A DNA stretch of 32,960 nt from positions 1-32,960 of the forward strand of contig QKCP01000154.1 in the NCBI GenBank assembly GCA_003246855.1. The letters run 5' to 3'. The position numbers were made by a program, and so were the translations under genes. The stretch comes from Ilyobacter polytropus (GTDB lineage Bacteria; Fusobacteriota; Fusobacteriia; Fusobacteriales; Fusobacteriaceae). Positions 7,642 to 15,723 of this stretch are shown in pieces. Position 1 is the first letter of the stretch. Every line of letters begins with the position of its first letter. The notes under the pieces are model-generated. The model did not search any database and had not been told where the DNA came from. It saw only the letters and a program-made list of their open reading frames with translations.

Positions 7642-7674
7642 GAGGGGTAGCTGCTAAGCTACTCCTCTTTTATT
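7642..7674. terminator. Terminator between lipoprotein and PEP-synthase-like gene
   Basis: Stem GAGGGGTAGC (7642-7651) with GCTACTCCTC (7658-7667), one G-T pair, loop of 6, then TTTT. The right arm overlaps the stop codon (7661-7659) of the minus-strand gene. Confidence 0.8.
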
Positions 7675-9869
7675 GTTACTATACCCAAGTAGCCGTCTAC
7701 TACAACTGAAGAACCATTTTTTATAAGCTGTGTGGCCTTTTCAATTCCGGTGACGCAAGGAATTCCGTACTCCCTTGCTATGATTGCACCGTGTATGAGC
7801 ATCCCACCTCTTCGCTCAATAATTGCAGAAGCAAATGGGACTATGAAAGTAATGTTTGGGTCGATGGAGTCGCACACCAGCACCTCACCATGCTGAAAAG
7901 TAAAAATATCATCGATAGTTTTTATTACCCTGCTATTCCCTACTCCTATACCTGGGCTAGCAGGCTGGCCTGTGTATTTTCTAACCCTCATGGAGTACTC
8001 GCTGTCTTCTAATCTCAAACTACCGTCGAGCCTCCCCCTAATTATGCTTTTTTCCACGGGTTCGTCATGCTCGCCTTTCTCAAAACACTCTGAGGCCGCT
8101 AGCTCACCTTTTAGCATGGCGGCGACAGAATCAGGATTTCTTGTGTCAACTTGGATTTCGAGTTTATTTTCTAGAACCCGTCTCCCGGTTTCTACTGCAT
8201 CTGATAGAGCAGACTCGATTTTGGCCAAGTATAGATTGTCGTCGTCTCTTAACTTCCAGCTGGACTGAGCCAGCTCTAGTATTTCCAGTGCGAAGTTTTT
8301 TTGTACACCGTGGAAAGATGAGATAAATTTTGACTTAAGGGCCTCTCTGCCGCTGTCTTTATCTGGAAGTTTATAGTGGTAATCACTGCAAGCCGTCTTC
8401 GTCATAAGCTCCAAAAGACTATTTTGTTTGGTGAAAACCGGCATCCCTTCATAGATTGCGGTACCATAAGTTTTCAAAAAATTGGAAAATCCATTCTGAA
8501 ACTCCGAACTAAAATTATTTAACCCTTGTTCCGAGTTGCAAAGTTTTGGGTCGCGTCTAAGTACATCTATTAGTTCTGAGAAAGCTTTGTTTCTTTCTGT
8601 GCTGATCATGCTGCTCGATCCAAGAAGTCTTGTGAACTCGTAGGGATCGCTGGGTTTTATAGTGTCGTTGTAAATTTGCCCGAATAGCCTCACGCCGTGA
8701 GCAAAGGGAATTAGCTCGTCCCAATAAATATCATGCCATTTCAAATATAAGGATTTTCTTTTTTCTATTTCTAGCGCGAGCTCAACTGGCAAAAGTGAGC
8801 TTAAATCAATTTCCTCAATACTAGAGGAGTCTTTGTCTATGCCGGGTAATATATCTTCTTTTATGCGTTTTTGAAGTTTTTTAAGCGAAGCAAAGCTTTT
8901 TGTCAGGCTCCTGTACCAAGGTCTTTTATCTGGATTCTCCCAAAGTTTTTCGTCTATGGATATTTTCTTAACTGTTGTCACTGGACGTACCTGCAAGAGG
9001 AAGAGTTTGCCGCTCTTTATTGTCCACTCAACGTCCACAGGTTCGCTATAGATTTTGTGTAAACTGGTCACGGCACCGAATATGCAGTCTACATCTTTTT
9101 TGCCTAGTACTCCTTGAAAATGGTTTTTATGCTGTGCCATAGATGCGGATGTTTCATCATGGTGATAGTCTATAACAACACCGTTGTCTGGGTTTAGCAT
9201 GAAGCGTTCTGGTTCTATCTTTCCATCAACCAGTGATTGATTAAACCCCCTGACAGCCTCTATAACCACTTCTTCACCGCCGGCTGGGTTTGTGCTGAAG
9301 GCAACACCAGAAACCTCACCAGTTATAAGCTCCTGTATTATTACTGACATAGAAGACTGGTATATGTTTAGGCCAAGCTCTTCTCTGTACAGCAGGGCTT
9401 TGTCAGACCAAAGTGATGCCCATACCAGCCGTATGTGATCAAGAATGGAGTCGATGCCAAGAACATTCAAAAAAGATTCGTGGATACCAGCGAAAGAAGC
9501 CCCGGAGCTGTCCTCGCCGGGTGCCGAGGAGCGGACTGCTACAGGGATACTGGAGTATTCGTAGAAAAATTCCCTGAGTTCATTCTCCAAACGCTCTGGG
9601 AATTTTGTTTTGGCAAAGAGGTTTCTTATCCTAAGGGAGGCGTCCCATAGCTCTTCCCAGCGCATATTTGACATCTCTCTACGTGCGAGCTCTATCCTTA
9701 TCTTTTCCAAAAGGCCTGTTTCTGCTACAAAGCACCTGTAAGCCGTGTCTAGCAGGACTGCCCCGCGAGGGACAGAGTAACCCAAAGATCCAAGTTTTTG
9801 CAGATTGACTGCCTTTTCACCGGCTGTTTTTAGATACTTTTCGTTTAGATTTTCAATATTAACTATCAT
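7659..9869 (-). CDS. PEP synthase / rifampin phosphotransferase-like enzyme
   Basis: 736 residues with two modules of the PEP-utilising dikinase family. The N-terminal ATP-grasp domain (about 1-300) has SVPRGAVL, PVAVRSSAPGEDSSGASFAG and the closing VDVEWTIKSGKLFLLQVRPV. The C-terminal phosphohistidine swivel domain (about 650-736) has GGMLIHGAIIAREYGIPCV with the predicted phospho-His at H693. The PEP/pyruvate-binding barrel that ends a true pyruvate,water dikinase is absent, and the middle (300-640) is a helical region with WDELIPFAHGVRLFGQ. ATP-grasp, middle domain and terminal His domain is the order of rifampin phosphotransferases, though the substrate here cannot be assigned. RBS GGAGG before the ATG. 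Last gene of a three-gene operon, 15 bp after the split-barrel gene. Confidence 0.8.
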   Translation of the reverse strand: MIVNIENLNEKYLKTAGEKAVNLQKLGSLGYSVPRGAVLLDTAYRCFVAETGLLEKIRIELARREMSNMRWEELWDASLRIRNLFAKTKFPERLENELREFFYEYSSIPVAVRSSAPGEDSSGASFAGIHESFLNVLGIDSILDHIRLVWASLWSDKALLYREELGLNIYQSSMSVIIQELITGEVSGVAFSTNPAGGEEVVIEAVRGFNQSLVDGKIEPERFMLNPDNGVVIDYHHDETSASMAQHKNHFQGVLGKKDVDCIFGAVTSLHKIYSEPVDVEWTIKSGKLFLLQVRPVTTVKKISIDEKLWENPDKRPWYRSLTKSFASLKKLQKRIKEDILPGIDKDSSSIEEIDLSSLLPVELALEIEKRKSLYLKWHDIYWDELIPFAHGVRLFGQIYNDTIKPSDPYEFTRLLGSSSMISTERNKAFSELIDVLRRDPKLCNSEQGLNNFSSEFQNGFSNFLKTYGTAIYEGMPVFTKQNSLLELMTKTACSDYHYKLPDKDSGREALKSKFISSFHGVQKNFALEILELAQSSWKLRDDDNLYLAKIESALSDAVETGRRVLENKLEIQVDTRNPDSVAAMLKGELAASECFEKGEHDEPVEKSIIRGRLDGSLRLEDSEYSMRVRKYTGQPASPGIGVGNSRVIKTIDDIFTFQHGEVLVCDSIDPNITFIVPFASAIIERRGGMLIHGAIIAREYGIPCVTGIEKATQLIKNGSSVVVDGYLGIVTIKEE

Positions 9870-9884
9870 AAAACCTCCAATAAC

Positions 9885-10337
9885 TCAGTCTTTTATCTCG
9901 AGAACCATGACGTTTTGAAATCTCTCGACTATATCATATCTTTTTACCTTCACACATACCACGGCGCTGTTTTCGGATTCTGCAAACTCTTTCATATGAG
10001 GATGTTTAGATGTGAATAGTTTTAGAAGTTCGTTACGTTCACTGCCTTTGGCTTCATAGGCTATGCCGCTTACTGTTATCCCAGATGCATCGGCGATGTC
10101 GATAGAACGATTTGAACTATTGTCTATGAGAAGTGATACAAAGCTGTTTTCTTCTATGTAATGGAATTTTCTAGTATCTCTTGGAGTTGTAAAAACCAGT
10201 TTTTTAATGTCGTCTGTAAGAGCAAATGCCACAAGTGAGGTATACGGCTGTTTGTTGTGAACTGTGGCTAGTACAGCAAAAAGTTGGCTGTTACTTAGTT
10301 TTTTTATGGACTCTTCTAATTCTATTATATTTTTCAT
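9885..10337 (-). CDS. Pyridoxamine 5'-phosphate oxidase-like FMN-binding split-barrel protein
   Basis: 150 residues with the split-barrel pattern: LFAVLATVHNKQPYTSLVAFALTD, then LVFTTPRDTRKFHYIEEN and SFVSLLIDN, then VSGIAYEA. Members bind FMN, haem or F420 and often act as small reductases; substrate unknown. RBS GGGGGA on the minus strand. It sits between the diguanylate cyclase (28 bp upstream) and the PEP-synthase-like gene (15 bp downstream), so the three are probably co-transcribed. Confidence 0.85.
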   Translation of the reverse strand: MKNIIELEESIKKLSNSQLFAVLATVHNKQPYTSLVAFALTDDIKKLVFTTPRDTRKFHYIEENSFVSLLIDNSSNRSIDIADASGITVSGIAYEAKGSERNELLKLFTSKHPHMKEFAESENSAVVCVKVKRYDIVERFQNVMVLEIKD

Positions 10338-10365
10338 AACATTTTCCCCCTATAAAATTATTCTA

Positions 10366-11514
10366 TTAACTCAAAGCTAGTTTAACGTTGTTTTTTCCAG
10401 ATTTTTTTGCTTTGTAGAGGGCTGTGCCTGCCCTTTCCAAAAGCTGGGATATTTGCACATCACTATTATTAAGCTGTGCCATCCCTATACTAATGGTAAA
10501 GTTCACATTTCTATATCCATTTAAAACTCCGGTAGTTTCAATCACTTTTCTTAACCTTTCGGCAATAATTTCTGCAGTTTTTAAGTCGATATCTATCAAT
10601 AGGATGACAAACTCCTCGCCGCCTATCCTAAAAAACATGTCGCGTTCCCTTATATTTTTGGAGATTACTTCCGTAAACCTGCATATAACCGCGTCACCAA
10701 AACTGTAACCGAAAGAATCGTTTATATGTTTGAAGTTGTCGATATCTAATATAAGAAGAAAAAGCTTATGTCCATAGAGTTTTGAGTTTATAAAATGTTG
10801 TTTTGAAAAGATTTCAAAGCCCCTCATGTTATATATACTTGTAAGCGGGTCACTTACAGATTGCTCATGCAAGTTTATTTGGAGTTTTTCGCCTATCATA
10901 AGCAAGAAGCCAAAAGTATATAAGAAAATAGTAACAAAAGAAAATGTGTAGGTATAAATAGCAATAAATTCTGAGCTTAAATTTGTGTTTATTTTCATAT
11001 AATTAAAAACTAGGATCAGTTTTATAGCCGAAAAGATTGAGTATGAAAAAAATACTCCGCCAGCTATTTTTTCTGACAGGCTAGGACATTTTCTGTACAG
11101 GTCTATGCCTGAGAGTAAAGTAAGACTACCTAAAATAAGGGCCATGAGAATAGAGCGCAATTCAAATCCGATCCTAACTTTAAATGAGTAGTGCATGGCC
11201 ACCAGTACTATCTGTGGTAGTAACCAGTAGTATTGACTAAATTTATCTTTTCTTACGAATTCTCTGACTCCCTTCCAGAAAAATAAAAAACCGTATATTG
11301 CAATGGTGTTTGAAAGATAGCAGAAAAGTATATTGTCAGAGTTTCCTTGCGTGGTGAAAAGCAGTAGGGAGATTGAGTTTAAAATACTGCCCACAACCCA
11401 TGACGAAACACCTTTAACTGAAAATTTGAAAATAAAGGTCATTATTAGAATTAAAGATGACAGTATGGATACTAAAGAAACTATGACGACTATTGTACTT
11501 ACACTTAAATTCAT
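10366..11514 (-). CDS. Membrane-bound diguanylate cyclase (GGDEF)
   Basis: Makes cyclic di-GMP from two GTP. 382 residues: an N-terminal membrane region of about seven hydrophobic helices (residues 1-210) as sensor/anchor, then a GGDEF domain starting near SDPLTSIYNMRGFE. The active-site motif is GGEEF (298-302), and RERD (289-292), five residues before it, is a canonical inhibitory I-site. DIDNFKHINDSFGYSFGD is the Mg/GTP-binding helix. All catalytic features are intact. RBS GGAGGGG before the ATG. First gene of an operon with the split-barrel and PEP-synthase-like genes. Confidence 0.93.
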   Translation of the reverse strand: MNLSVSTIVVIVSLVSILSSLILIMTFIFKFSVKGVSSWVVGSILNSISLLLFTTQGNSDNILFCYLSNTIAIYGFLFFWKGVREFVRKDKFSQYYWLLPQIVLVAMHYSFKVRIGFELRSILMALILGSLTLLSGIDLYRKCPSLSEKIAGGVFFSYSIFSAIKLILVFNYMKINTNLSSEFIAIYTYTFSFVTIFLYTFGFLLMIGEKLQINLHEQSVSDPLTSIYNMRGFEIFSKQHFINSKLYGHKLFLLILDIDNFKHINDSFGYSFGDAVICRFTEVISKNIRERDMFFRIGGEEFVILLIDIDLKTAEIIAERLRKVIETTGVLNGYRNVNFTISIGMAQLNNSDVQISQLLERAGTALYKAKKSGKNNVKLALS

Positions 11515-11943
11515 AAGACCCCTCCGAACTATTTAGATATTTTGTAACCCTATCTGCTATTTTCGTGCGGTGTTTTTAAGCTGTGCAGCAGCAGGCATAA
11601 TTTAAGTATATTTAAAACAATAAAATTTCCTCTAAAATCATAAGAAAAAAGACCGATAAGCTATGTCTTGCTACGATTGGACGAAATAGATTATAAAATT
11701 CCAAGTAAGTATTTGGCTATGTTTTGAGATTAATTATAAATTTAAATTTTATTAAGAGATTAAGCGGAATTTAAGTAATTTTTTCTTGCCTTTGCATCGA
11801 ATATTGACTATAATATTAATAATTTCGAGGTTGTTTGATTAAAGAAATTCTAAAAATAGATTATAAAATTATTAAAAAACTGGTGACTAATATAGAAGTT
11901 AGTGATGTTTTAAATAAATTTTATGCAGGAATGGGGTTTAAAA
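11515..11943. other. Divergent intergenic region with a 17-bp direct repeat
   Basis: Lies between the diguanylate cyclase and azlC. A 17-bp sequence, AAATAGATTATAAAATT, occurs twice in direct orientation (11684-11700 and 11854-11870). It also holds the azlC promoter and an upstream reading frame, listed separately. Confidence 0.5.
11786..11814 (+). promoter_or_regulatory. Promoter upstream of azlC
   Basis: TTGCCT (11786-11791), 17-nt spacer, TATAAT (11809-11814). Start near 11821, about 120 nt before the azlC start. Confidence 0.65.
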
Positions 11944-11966
11944 GTGGAGATGTTGGGTGTAGTTGA
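11835..11966 (+). other. Possible small ORF overlapping the azlC start (43 codons)
   Basis: A TTG-initiated frame 4 nt after GAGG (11827-11830), reading MIKEILKIDYKIIKKLVTNI and onward to KSGDVGCS. It begins just after the predicted transcription start and overlaps azlC by 23 bp in another frame. It could be a coupling leader peptide or the remnant of a gene; no family recognised. Confidence 0.3.
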
Positions 11967-12672
11967 TGTAAAAAAGAGTTTTAAAACCGGTTTAAAAGAA
12001 GCTTTGCCTATATTCATGGGGTATTTCCCAATAGCGTTGACTTTTGGACTTATAGCGAAATCAGCCGGACTTTCTGGTTATCTAGCGGTATTTATGTCTA
12101 TGACAAATTTTACCGGGGCAACTCAGTTTATATCGGTTAACATGTTGATTGCTGGGATGTCGGTTTGGAATATTTTGTTTGCTACGCTGATGATAAACGC
12201 CAGATATTTTCTTATGTCGTTTTGCCTTATAAATAAGCTACCAGCTGGAATAAAAACTGTTGCGAAACGCATCCTTGCTTTTGGCGTAACAGACGAGGTG
12301 TTCGTGCTTGCTATGACTAAGGAGGGTCTAGACAAGGAGTTTGTGCTTGGTTCCCAAGTTACCTCATGGATCGGGTGGGTAACAGGTACTTTTACAGGAG
12401 TCATGGTGGCGGATTTTTTACCACAGTCAGTATTGAATAGTACCGGCATAGCCATATATATCATGTTTGTAGGGCTAATACTCCCAGCGGTGAAAAAATC
12501 AGTGCGTGTGGCAACTGTAAGTGGAATAGCGATTGTCATAAGTGCAGTGCTTTTTTATACACCTTGGCTGAAGGAGCTTGTCGGAAACTGGCGGATAATA
12601 CTTACTATAGTAGTAACGGCTACAGTGGGTGCGATGCTGTTCCCGGTGGAGGAGGAAGTCGATGGAATTTAA
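11944..12672 (+). CDS. azlC: AzlC family branched-chain amino acid exporter, large subunit
   Basis: Large membrane subunit of the two-component AzlCD exporter for branched-chain amino acids and analogues. Hydrophobic through most of its length; the N-terminal motif FKTGLKEALPIFMGYFPIALTFGLIA and then NFTGATQFISVNML, INARYFLMS and FGVTDEVFVLA are diagnostic. I favour GTG 11944 (242 residues), because GGGG at 11934-11937 is 6 nt upstream; the ATG at 11923 has no RBS. Its last 11 bases overlap azlD, so translation is probably coupled. Confidence 0.9.
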   Translation: MEMLGVVDVKKSFKTGLKEALPIFMGYFPIALTFGLIAKSAGLSGYLAVFMSMTNFTGATQFISVNMLIAGMSVWNILFATLMINARYFLMSFCLINKLPAGIKTVAKRILAFGVTDEVFVLAMTKEGLDKEFVLGSQVTSWIGWVTGTFTGVMVADFLPQSVLNSTGIAIYIMFVGLILPAVKKSVRVATVSGIAIVISAVLFYTPWLKELVGNWRIILTIVVTATVGAMLFPVEEEVDGI

Positions 12673-12970
12673 ATTTTTGCTAGTTATAATAGGGGCAACA
12701 TTAATTAACTATACATTAAGGGTTTTACCGGTTGTGCTGCACAACGGGAAACAGCCAGGCAGATTCGTAAAGTCATTTTTGGAGTACATACCATATGCTG
12801 CACTCGGCGCACTGCTTTTCCCAGACGTTCTGTACTCTACGGGGAGCATGATGATATCCGTAATCGGAATTATTTTTGCAGCCGCAATGATACTAATGAA
12901 CCAAAACATGATAGCCGTAGTGGCCGGTACGATATTTCTAGTATACGTTCTCGATATTTTCACGACATAA
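12662..12970 (+). CDS. azlD: AzlD family branched-chain amino acid exporter, small subunit
   Basis: 102 residues with four hydrophobic segments; LINYTLRVLPVVLH and FLEYIPYAALGALLFPD are AzlD hallmarks. The start is ATG 12662, inside the end of azlC and preceded by GGAGGAGG; an earlier in-frame ATG at 12629 would add a basic leader with no RBS. Partner of AzlC in the export pore. Confidence 0.9.
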   Translation: MEFKFLLVIIGATLINYTLRVLPVVLHNGKQPGRFVKSFLEYIPYAALGALLFPDVLYSTGSMMISVIGIIFAAAMILMNQNMIAVVAGTIFLVYVLDIFTT

Positions 12971-12982
12971 ACTTCTTAAAAG

Positions 12983-13006
12983 ACCTGTCCAAAGGCAGGT
13001 TTTTTA
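12983..13006 (+). terminator. Intrinsic terminator after azlCD
   Basis: ACCTGTCC (12983-12990) pairs with GGCAGGT (12994-13000) with one bulged T, triloop AAA, then T5. Confidence 0.7.
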
Positions 13007-13192
13007 ATTGTTAAACTATGCCATAAAGCTTACCGGCTGTAATTATTTTAAAAAAATCGAAAAAATAAATTGACAAATTGAGAACAATAGGATATCCTTA
13101 TGAGTAAGAAATGAACAATTTTAAATCTTTTCTAAAAACTTTCTGGCAACACCGATTCTATTTCAAAAAAACATTTATATGTAAACCTTTAG

Positions 13193-13308
13193 TAAACCTT
13201 CAATTTCCTAATTTCAAACTTTTAATTAAAAATTCAAAACTTTCTTAATCAATTTTTTTAATTTTCTATTTATCTAATTTTATTTCTTTATTTTCAAATA
13301 ATTATCTC
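13193..13308 (+). other. 116-nt tract without any G on the plus strand
   Basis: From 13193 to 13308 the plus strand contains A, T and C only. It sits upstream of the 81-residue gene and is mirrored by a tract of similar length after it (13757-13873). The transcript would be almost free of structure and moderately C-containing, as at Rho-loading sites, or the tracts may simply be low-complexity sequence. Confidence 0.6.
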
Positions 13309-13445
13309 GAATAATTTATATACTTGGTATTTACCTTGAACTTTGAATTATATTAAATATTTAAAGCAGAAAATTAAATGATTAGAGCTTACTCTAAAAG
13401 TATAATATTATTTATTACAATAAAATCATATAAAATTCCCTTAAA

Positions 13446-13499
13446 ATTTCAGGCGGTTCTGAAATGTGCAGGGATAATAAAAAAACAGGAGGCGGTTAA
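13446..13499 (+). promoter_or_regulatory. Leader hairpin and 11-codon upstream ORF
   Basis: A hairpin ATTTCAG (13446-13452) / CTGAAAT (13459-13465) has the RBS-like AGGCGG partly in its loop. ATG 13464, 7 nt after it, opens MCRDNKKTGGG, which stops at 13497-13499, one base before the next start codon at 13501. The same AGGCGGTT occurs again in the RBS of the main gene (13490-13497). Confidence 0.4.
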
Positions 13500-13500
13500 A

Positions 13501-13746
13501 ATGAAATTAAAATGTATGTATGTCGACGATTTATTGAAAGTATATCCTTATTCGGGTGATTTTTTCGAGGAGTTTGGACTGAAACTTAAGTCAGAACACA
13601 TAAAGCTTCAGCAGTATCTAGAAGGGTTAAAGAAAGATTTCTTTGATGAAATAGGGATAGAAAAATCACAATTGATAGAGCATTTTCAATATTTTATCAT
13701 GTGCACAGAAAGATTTAGAAGAAAAAATGAAGCAATAGCGAGCTAA
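13501..13746 (+). CDS. Small protein, 81 residues, weakly ScdA_N/DUF1858-like
   Basis: Starts at ATG 13501 behind AGGAGG (13487-13492); an upstream start at 13378 has no RBS and reads through AT-rich leader. Helical, with VDDLLKVYPYSGDFFEEFGLKL near the N-terminus, which recalls the helix pair of ScdA_N/DUF1858 domains (a short motif of D-L-L-x-x-Y-P followed by F-x-x-x-G), but the usual cysteines of that family are missing; C5 and C68 are the only ones. Function unknown. It is isolated between G-free tracts and an inverted repeat. Confidence 0.5.
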   Translation: MKLKCMYVDDLLKVYPYSGDFFEEFGLKLKSEHIKLQQYLEGLKKDFFDEIGIEKSQLIEHFQYFIMCTERFRRKNEAIAS

Positions 13747-13756
13747 AAATCAAAAG

Positions 13757-13873
13757 TAAAAAATTATTTCCTTTCAAAATCTAATCTAAAAAATTAAATT
13801 ACTATTCTAAAATAATAAAATCCATTTATTTCTAATCTATTAAACTTCAAATTAAACTATTTAATAAATCTAA
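13757..13873 (+). other. 117-nt tract without any G on the plus strand
   Basis: From 13757 to 13873 no G occurs on the plus strand. Starts 10 bases after the stop codon of the 81-residue gene. See the matching tract at 13193-13308. Confidence 0.6.
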
Positions 13874-13886
13874 GATTGTAAATACT

Positions 13887-13957
13887 AAAATCTCCTCTTT
13901 GATTATTTGCTCGAGCCAGAGCTCAGAATAAATATCATGGAGGAGATTTTGTTATTT
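13887..13957. terminator. Long inverted repeat between convergent genes
   Basis: AAAATCTCCTC (13887-13897) and GAGGAGATTTT (13940-13950) form an 11-bp stem around 42 nt that include GCTCGAGC and GAGCTC. It is followed by T-rich sequence and probably ends the plus-strand transcript; also usable for the EFR1 gene. Confidence 0.6.
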
Positions 13958-13981
13958 TTGAGTTTTTTTAATATGTATTCG

Positions 13982-14770
13982 TTAAGACATGAAAAAAAAC
14001 TCAGGATATTTTTTACCTAACTTTCGCACTGTTTCGGCTATTTTCTTGGCTATTTCAAGGTCTAAGCTAATGGCATTATAAGGGCAGACCTTAACGCAGG
14101 CGCTACACTTTATGCACCTATCCTTTTCTATGAATATAGGGTTGTCTTTGTCAATTGCATTAGTAGGGCAGACTTCTACACATTTCATACAACGTACACA
14201 TTTTTCAGGGTTAGTGTACGGGATAACTCCAGGTAGTATCGGCTCCATTTTTTTAAGAATGGTACTGCCAGGAACTTCAAGCTCACCATGTGGAATTCCA
14301 TTTTTTAATATTATTTCTACCTTTTCAGCAAATTCAGAACAACTTTTTAAGTCAGCCTCATCGGGCCTACCGTTTTCAATAATTATTTCAGAAGAGGCAA
14401 AGGAGTGTTCGGCTATAAAGGCACCTGCCGCAAAAGGCTTCATACCAACTCTTTGGCATTCCCTCTGAAGCTCAAAAAGTGCAGAGTCAAAAGCTCTTCC
14501 TCCATATACAGCTATAATGACAGCAGGAGTGTTTTGTGCCTTGATTCTTCTAAGGTAGCTTAGAGCCACTGTGGGCACCCTACCGGCATACACAGGAACC
14601 CCTATTATGGCTAGCTCATTACTTAGCTCTAAAGCTTTCCCGTCTCTAATAGATTTTTGTGTGATGTTAACAGTTTCTATATTCTTACATGAAATCCCAC
14701 CGGCAATAGCCTCAACTATCTTTTTAGTACCGTTTGTGGGAGAGAAATAAATAAGTTTAATATTGTCCAT
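13982..14770 (-). CDS. EFR1 family flavodoxin/ferredoxin fusion protein
   Basis: 262 residues. An N-terminal flavodoxin-like FMN domain (LIYFSPTNGTKKIVEAIAGGI, residues about 5-25) is joined to two C-terminal 4Fe-4S motifs: C191, C194, C197, C201 and C219, C222, C225, C229, each with the CxxCxxCxxxCP spacing. It should carry low-potential electrons in the cytoplasm. The start is ATG 14770 (MDNIKLIYF); the open frame extends upstream to 15082, but that part crosses the divergent promoter and has no domain. AAAGGCGGG lies ahead of the start. Divergent from the biotin ligase gene. Confidence 0.9.
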   Translation of the reverse strand: MDNIKLIYFSPTNGTKKIVEAIAGGISCKNIETVNITQKSIRDGKALELSNELAIIGVPVYAGRVPTVALSYLRRIKAQNTPAVIIAVYGGRAFDSALFELQRECQRVGMKPFAAGAFIAEHSFASSEIIIENGRPDEADLKSCSEFAEKVEIILKNGIPHGELEVPGSTILKKMEPILPGVIPYTNPEKCVRCMKCVEVCPTNAIDKDNPIFIEKDRCIKCSACVKVCPYNAISLDLEIAKKIAETVRKLGKKYPEFFFMS

Positions 14771-14832
14771 GCTTATGCCCGCCTTTCTTGTTTCATAGAT
14801 AATACTAAAATTATACACCACAGGGAGTAAAA

Positions 14833-14864
14833 ATGCCAGACTGCATTTTACATGAAACTGGCAT
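14833..14864. promoter_or_regulatory. Interrupted palindrome in the EFR1 / biotin ligase divergent region
   Basis: ATGCCAG (14833-14839) and CTGGCAT (14858-14864) are separated by 18 nt and have a minor inner CAT/ATG pairing. It may be an operator or a small hairpin. On the minus strand a TATAAT lies about 20 nt past it and could be the EFR1 -10 box. Confidence 0.35.
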
Positions 14865-14953
14865 ATAAAACATCTACAGTTGACAAAAGGTTTAGATGGG
14901 GATAAAATTATTTCATGTACAACGGGATAAAAAGCAAAGTTTGGAGGAATGGC

Positions 14954-15658
14954 ATGAGAAAATATATATTTGAAGAGCTGGATTCTACAAATAATTTTTT
15001 GAGGGATAAGAAGGATTTGCGGGAGTATGATCTGGTGGTGGCGAGGACACAAACTTCTGGTAAAGGTAGGAGAGGCAACCAATGGAGGTCGGATGAGGGG
15101 GCTGCACTCTTCAGTTTTGCACTTAAAAAGGATAAAAACCTAGATTTGAAGGAATATAGGAAACTTCCGCTTGTGGCAGGACTTTCAGTACTAAAAGGAT
15201 TAAGCGACCTGGAGGATTTAGAATTTCAATTTAAATGGACAAATGACGTATATGTTGGTGGGAAAAAGATAAGTGGTATACTGGTTGAGATGATAGGGGA
15301 TTTTTTCATAATCGGTATAGGGATAAATGTTAACAATAAGGAGTTTGGGGAACTGTCGGAGCGGGCCACATCTCTATCACTGGAAACCGGCAAAGAGTAC
15401 GACATACAAGGGATAGTGATGGGGGTAGTAAATGAGTTCAAACTTCAGTACGTGAGACTCCTCAAAGGAGAGTGGAGTGAACTGAAGTCGGAGATGAACT
15501 GCTTGAATTACTTGAAAGGCAGAAGAGTATCTGTGCAGCTCCCTGACAGGATCATTGATGGAATAGCAGGGGACATAGTAGAAGACGGGATGCTGGAGCT
15601 AAATACCGGGGTCGAGACCATGAAACTTGATATAGGAGAGGTCCACATAAAATTTTAG
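14954..15658 (+). CDS. birA: Biotin--[acetyl-CoA-carboxylase] ligase, catalytic type only
   Basis: Activates biotin with ATP and attaches it to a lysine of biotin-carrier domains. 234 residues; TSGKGRRGNQW (about 34-44) is the biotinyl-AMP loop and KWTNDVYVGGKKISGIL (94-110) the biotin-binding core, with K104 the conserved lysine. The C-terminal SH3-like part (about 185-234) is present. The N-terminal winged-helix repressor domain of bifunctional BirA is absent, so it should not repress biotin genes. Start ATG 14954 follows GGAGG (14943-14947). A likely client is the pyruvate carboxylase at 24843-28280. Confidence 0.93.
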   Translation: MRKYIFEELDSTNNFLRDKKDLREYDLVVARTQTSGKGRRGNQWRSDEGAALFSFALKKDKNLDLKEYRKLPLVAGLSVLKGLSDLEDLEFQFKWTNDVYVGGKKISGILVEMIGDFFIIGIGINVNNKEFGELSERATSLSLETGKEYDIQGIVMGVVNEFKLQYVRLLKGEWSELKSEMNCLNYLKGRRVSVQLPDRIIDGIAGDIVEDGMLELNTGVETMKLDIGEVHIKF

Positions 15659-15723
15659 GTTATTTGGCTTAGCAAAGTAACCGTATTTCTTTTAGTTTAA
15701 TAAAATTTAGGATAAAAAAGTCT

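Noticed and set aside
12123-12539. Antisense ORF opposite azlC
   Set aside because: It is a shadow of azlC without RBS, and its composition follows the real gene on the other strand.
12629-12661. Upstream start of azlD
   Set aside because: No RBS, an un-family-like basic leader, and a strong GGAGGAGG precedes ATG 12662.
14771-15082. N-terminal extension of the EFR1 ORF as coding
   Set aside because: It crosses the divergent promoter, overlaps the biotin ligase gene, and shows no domain; ATG 14770 has family-like sequence and an RBS.
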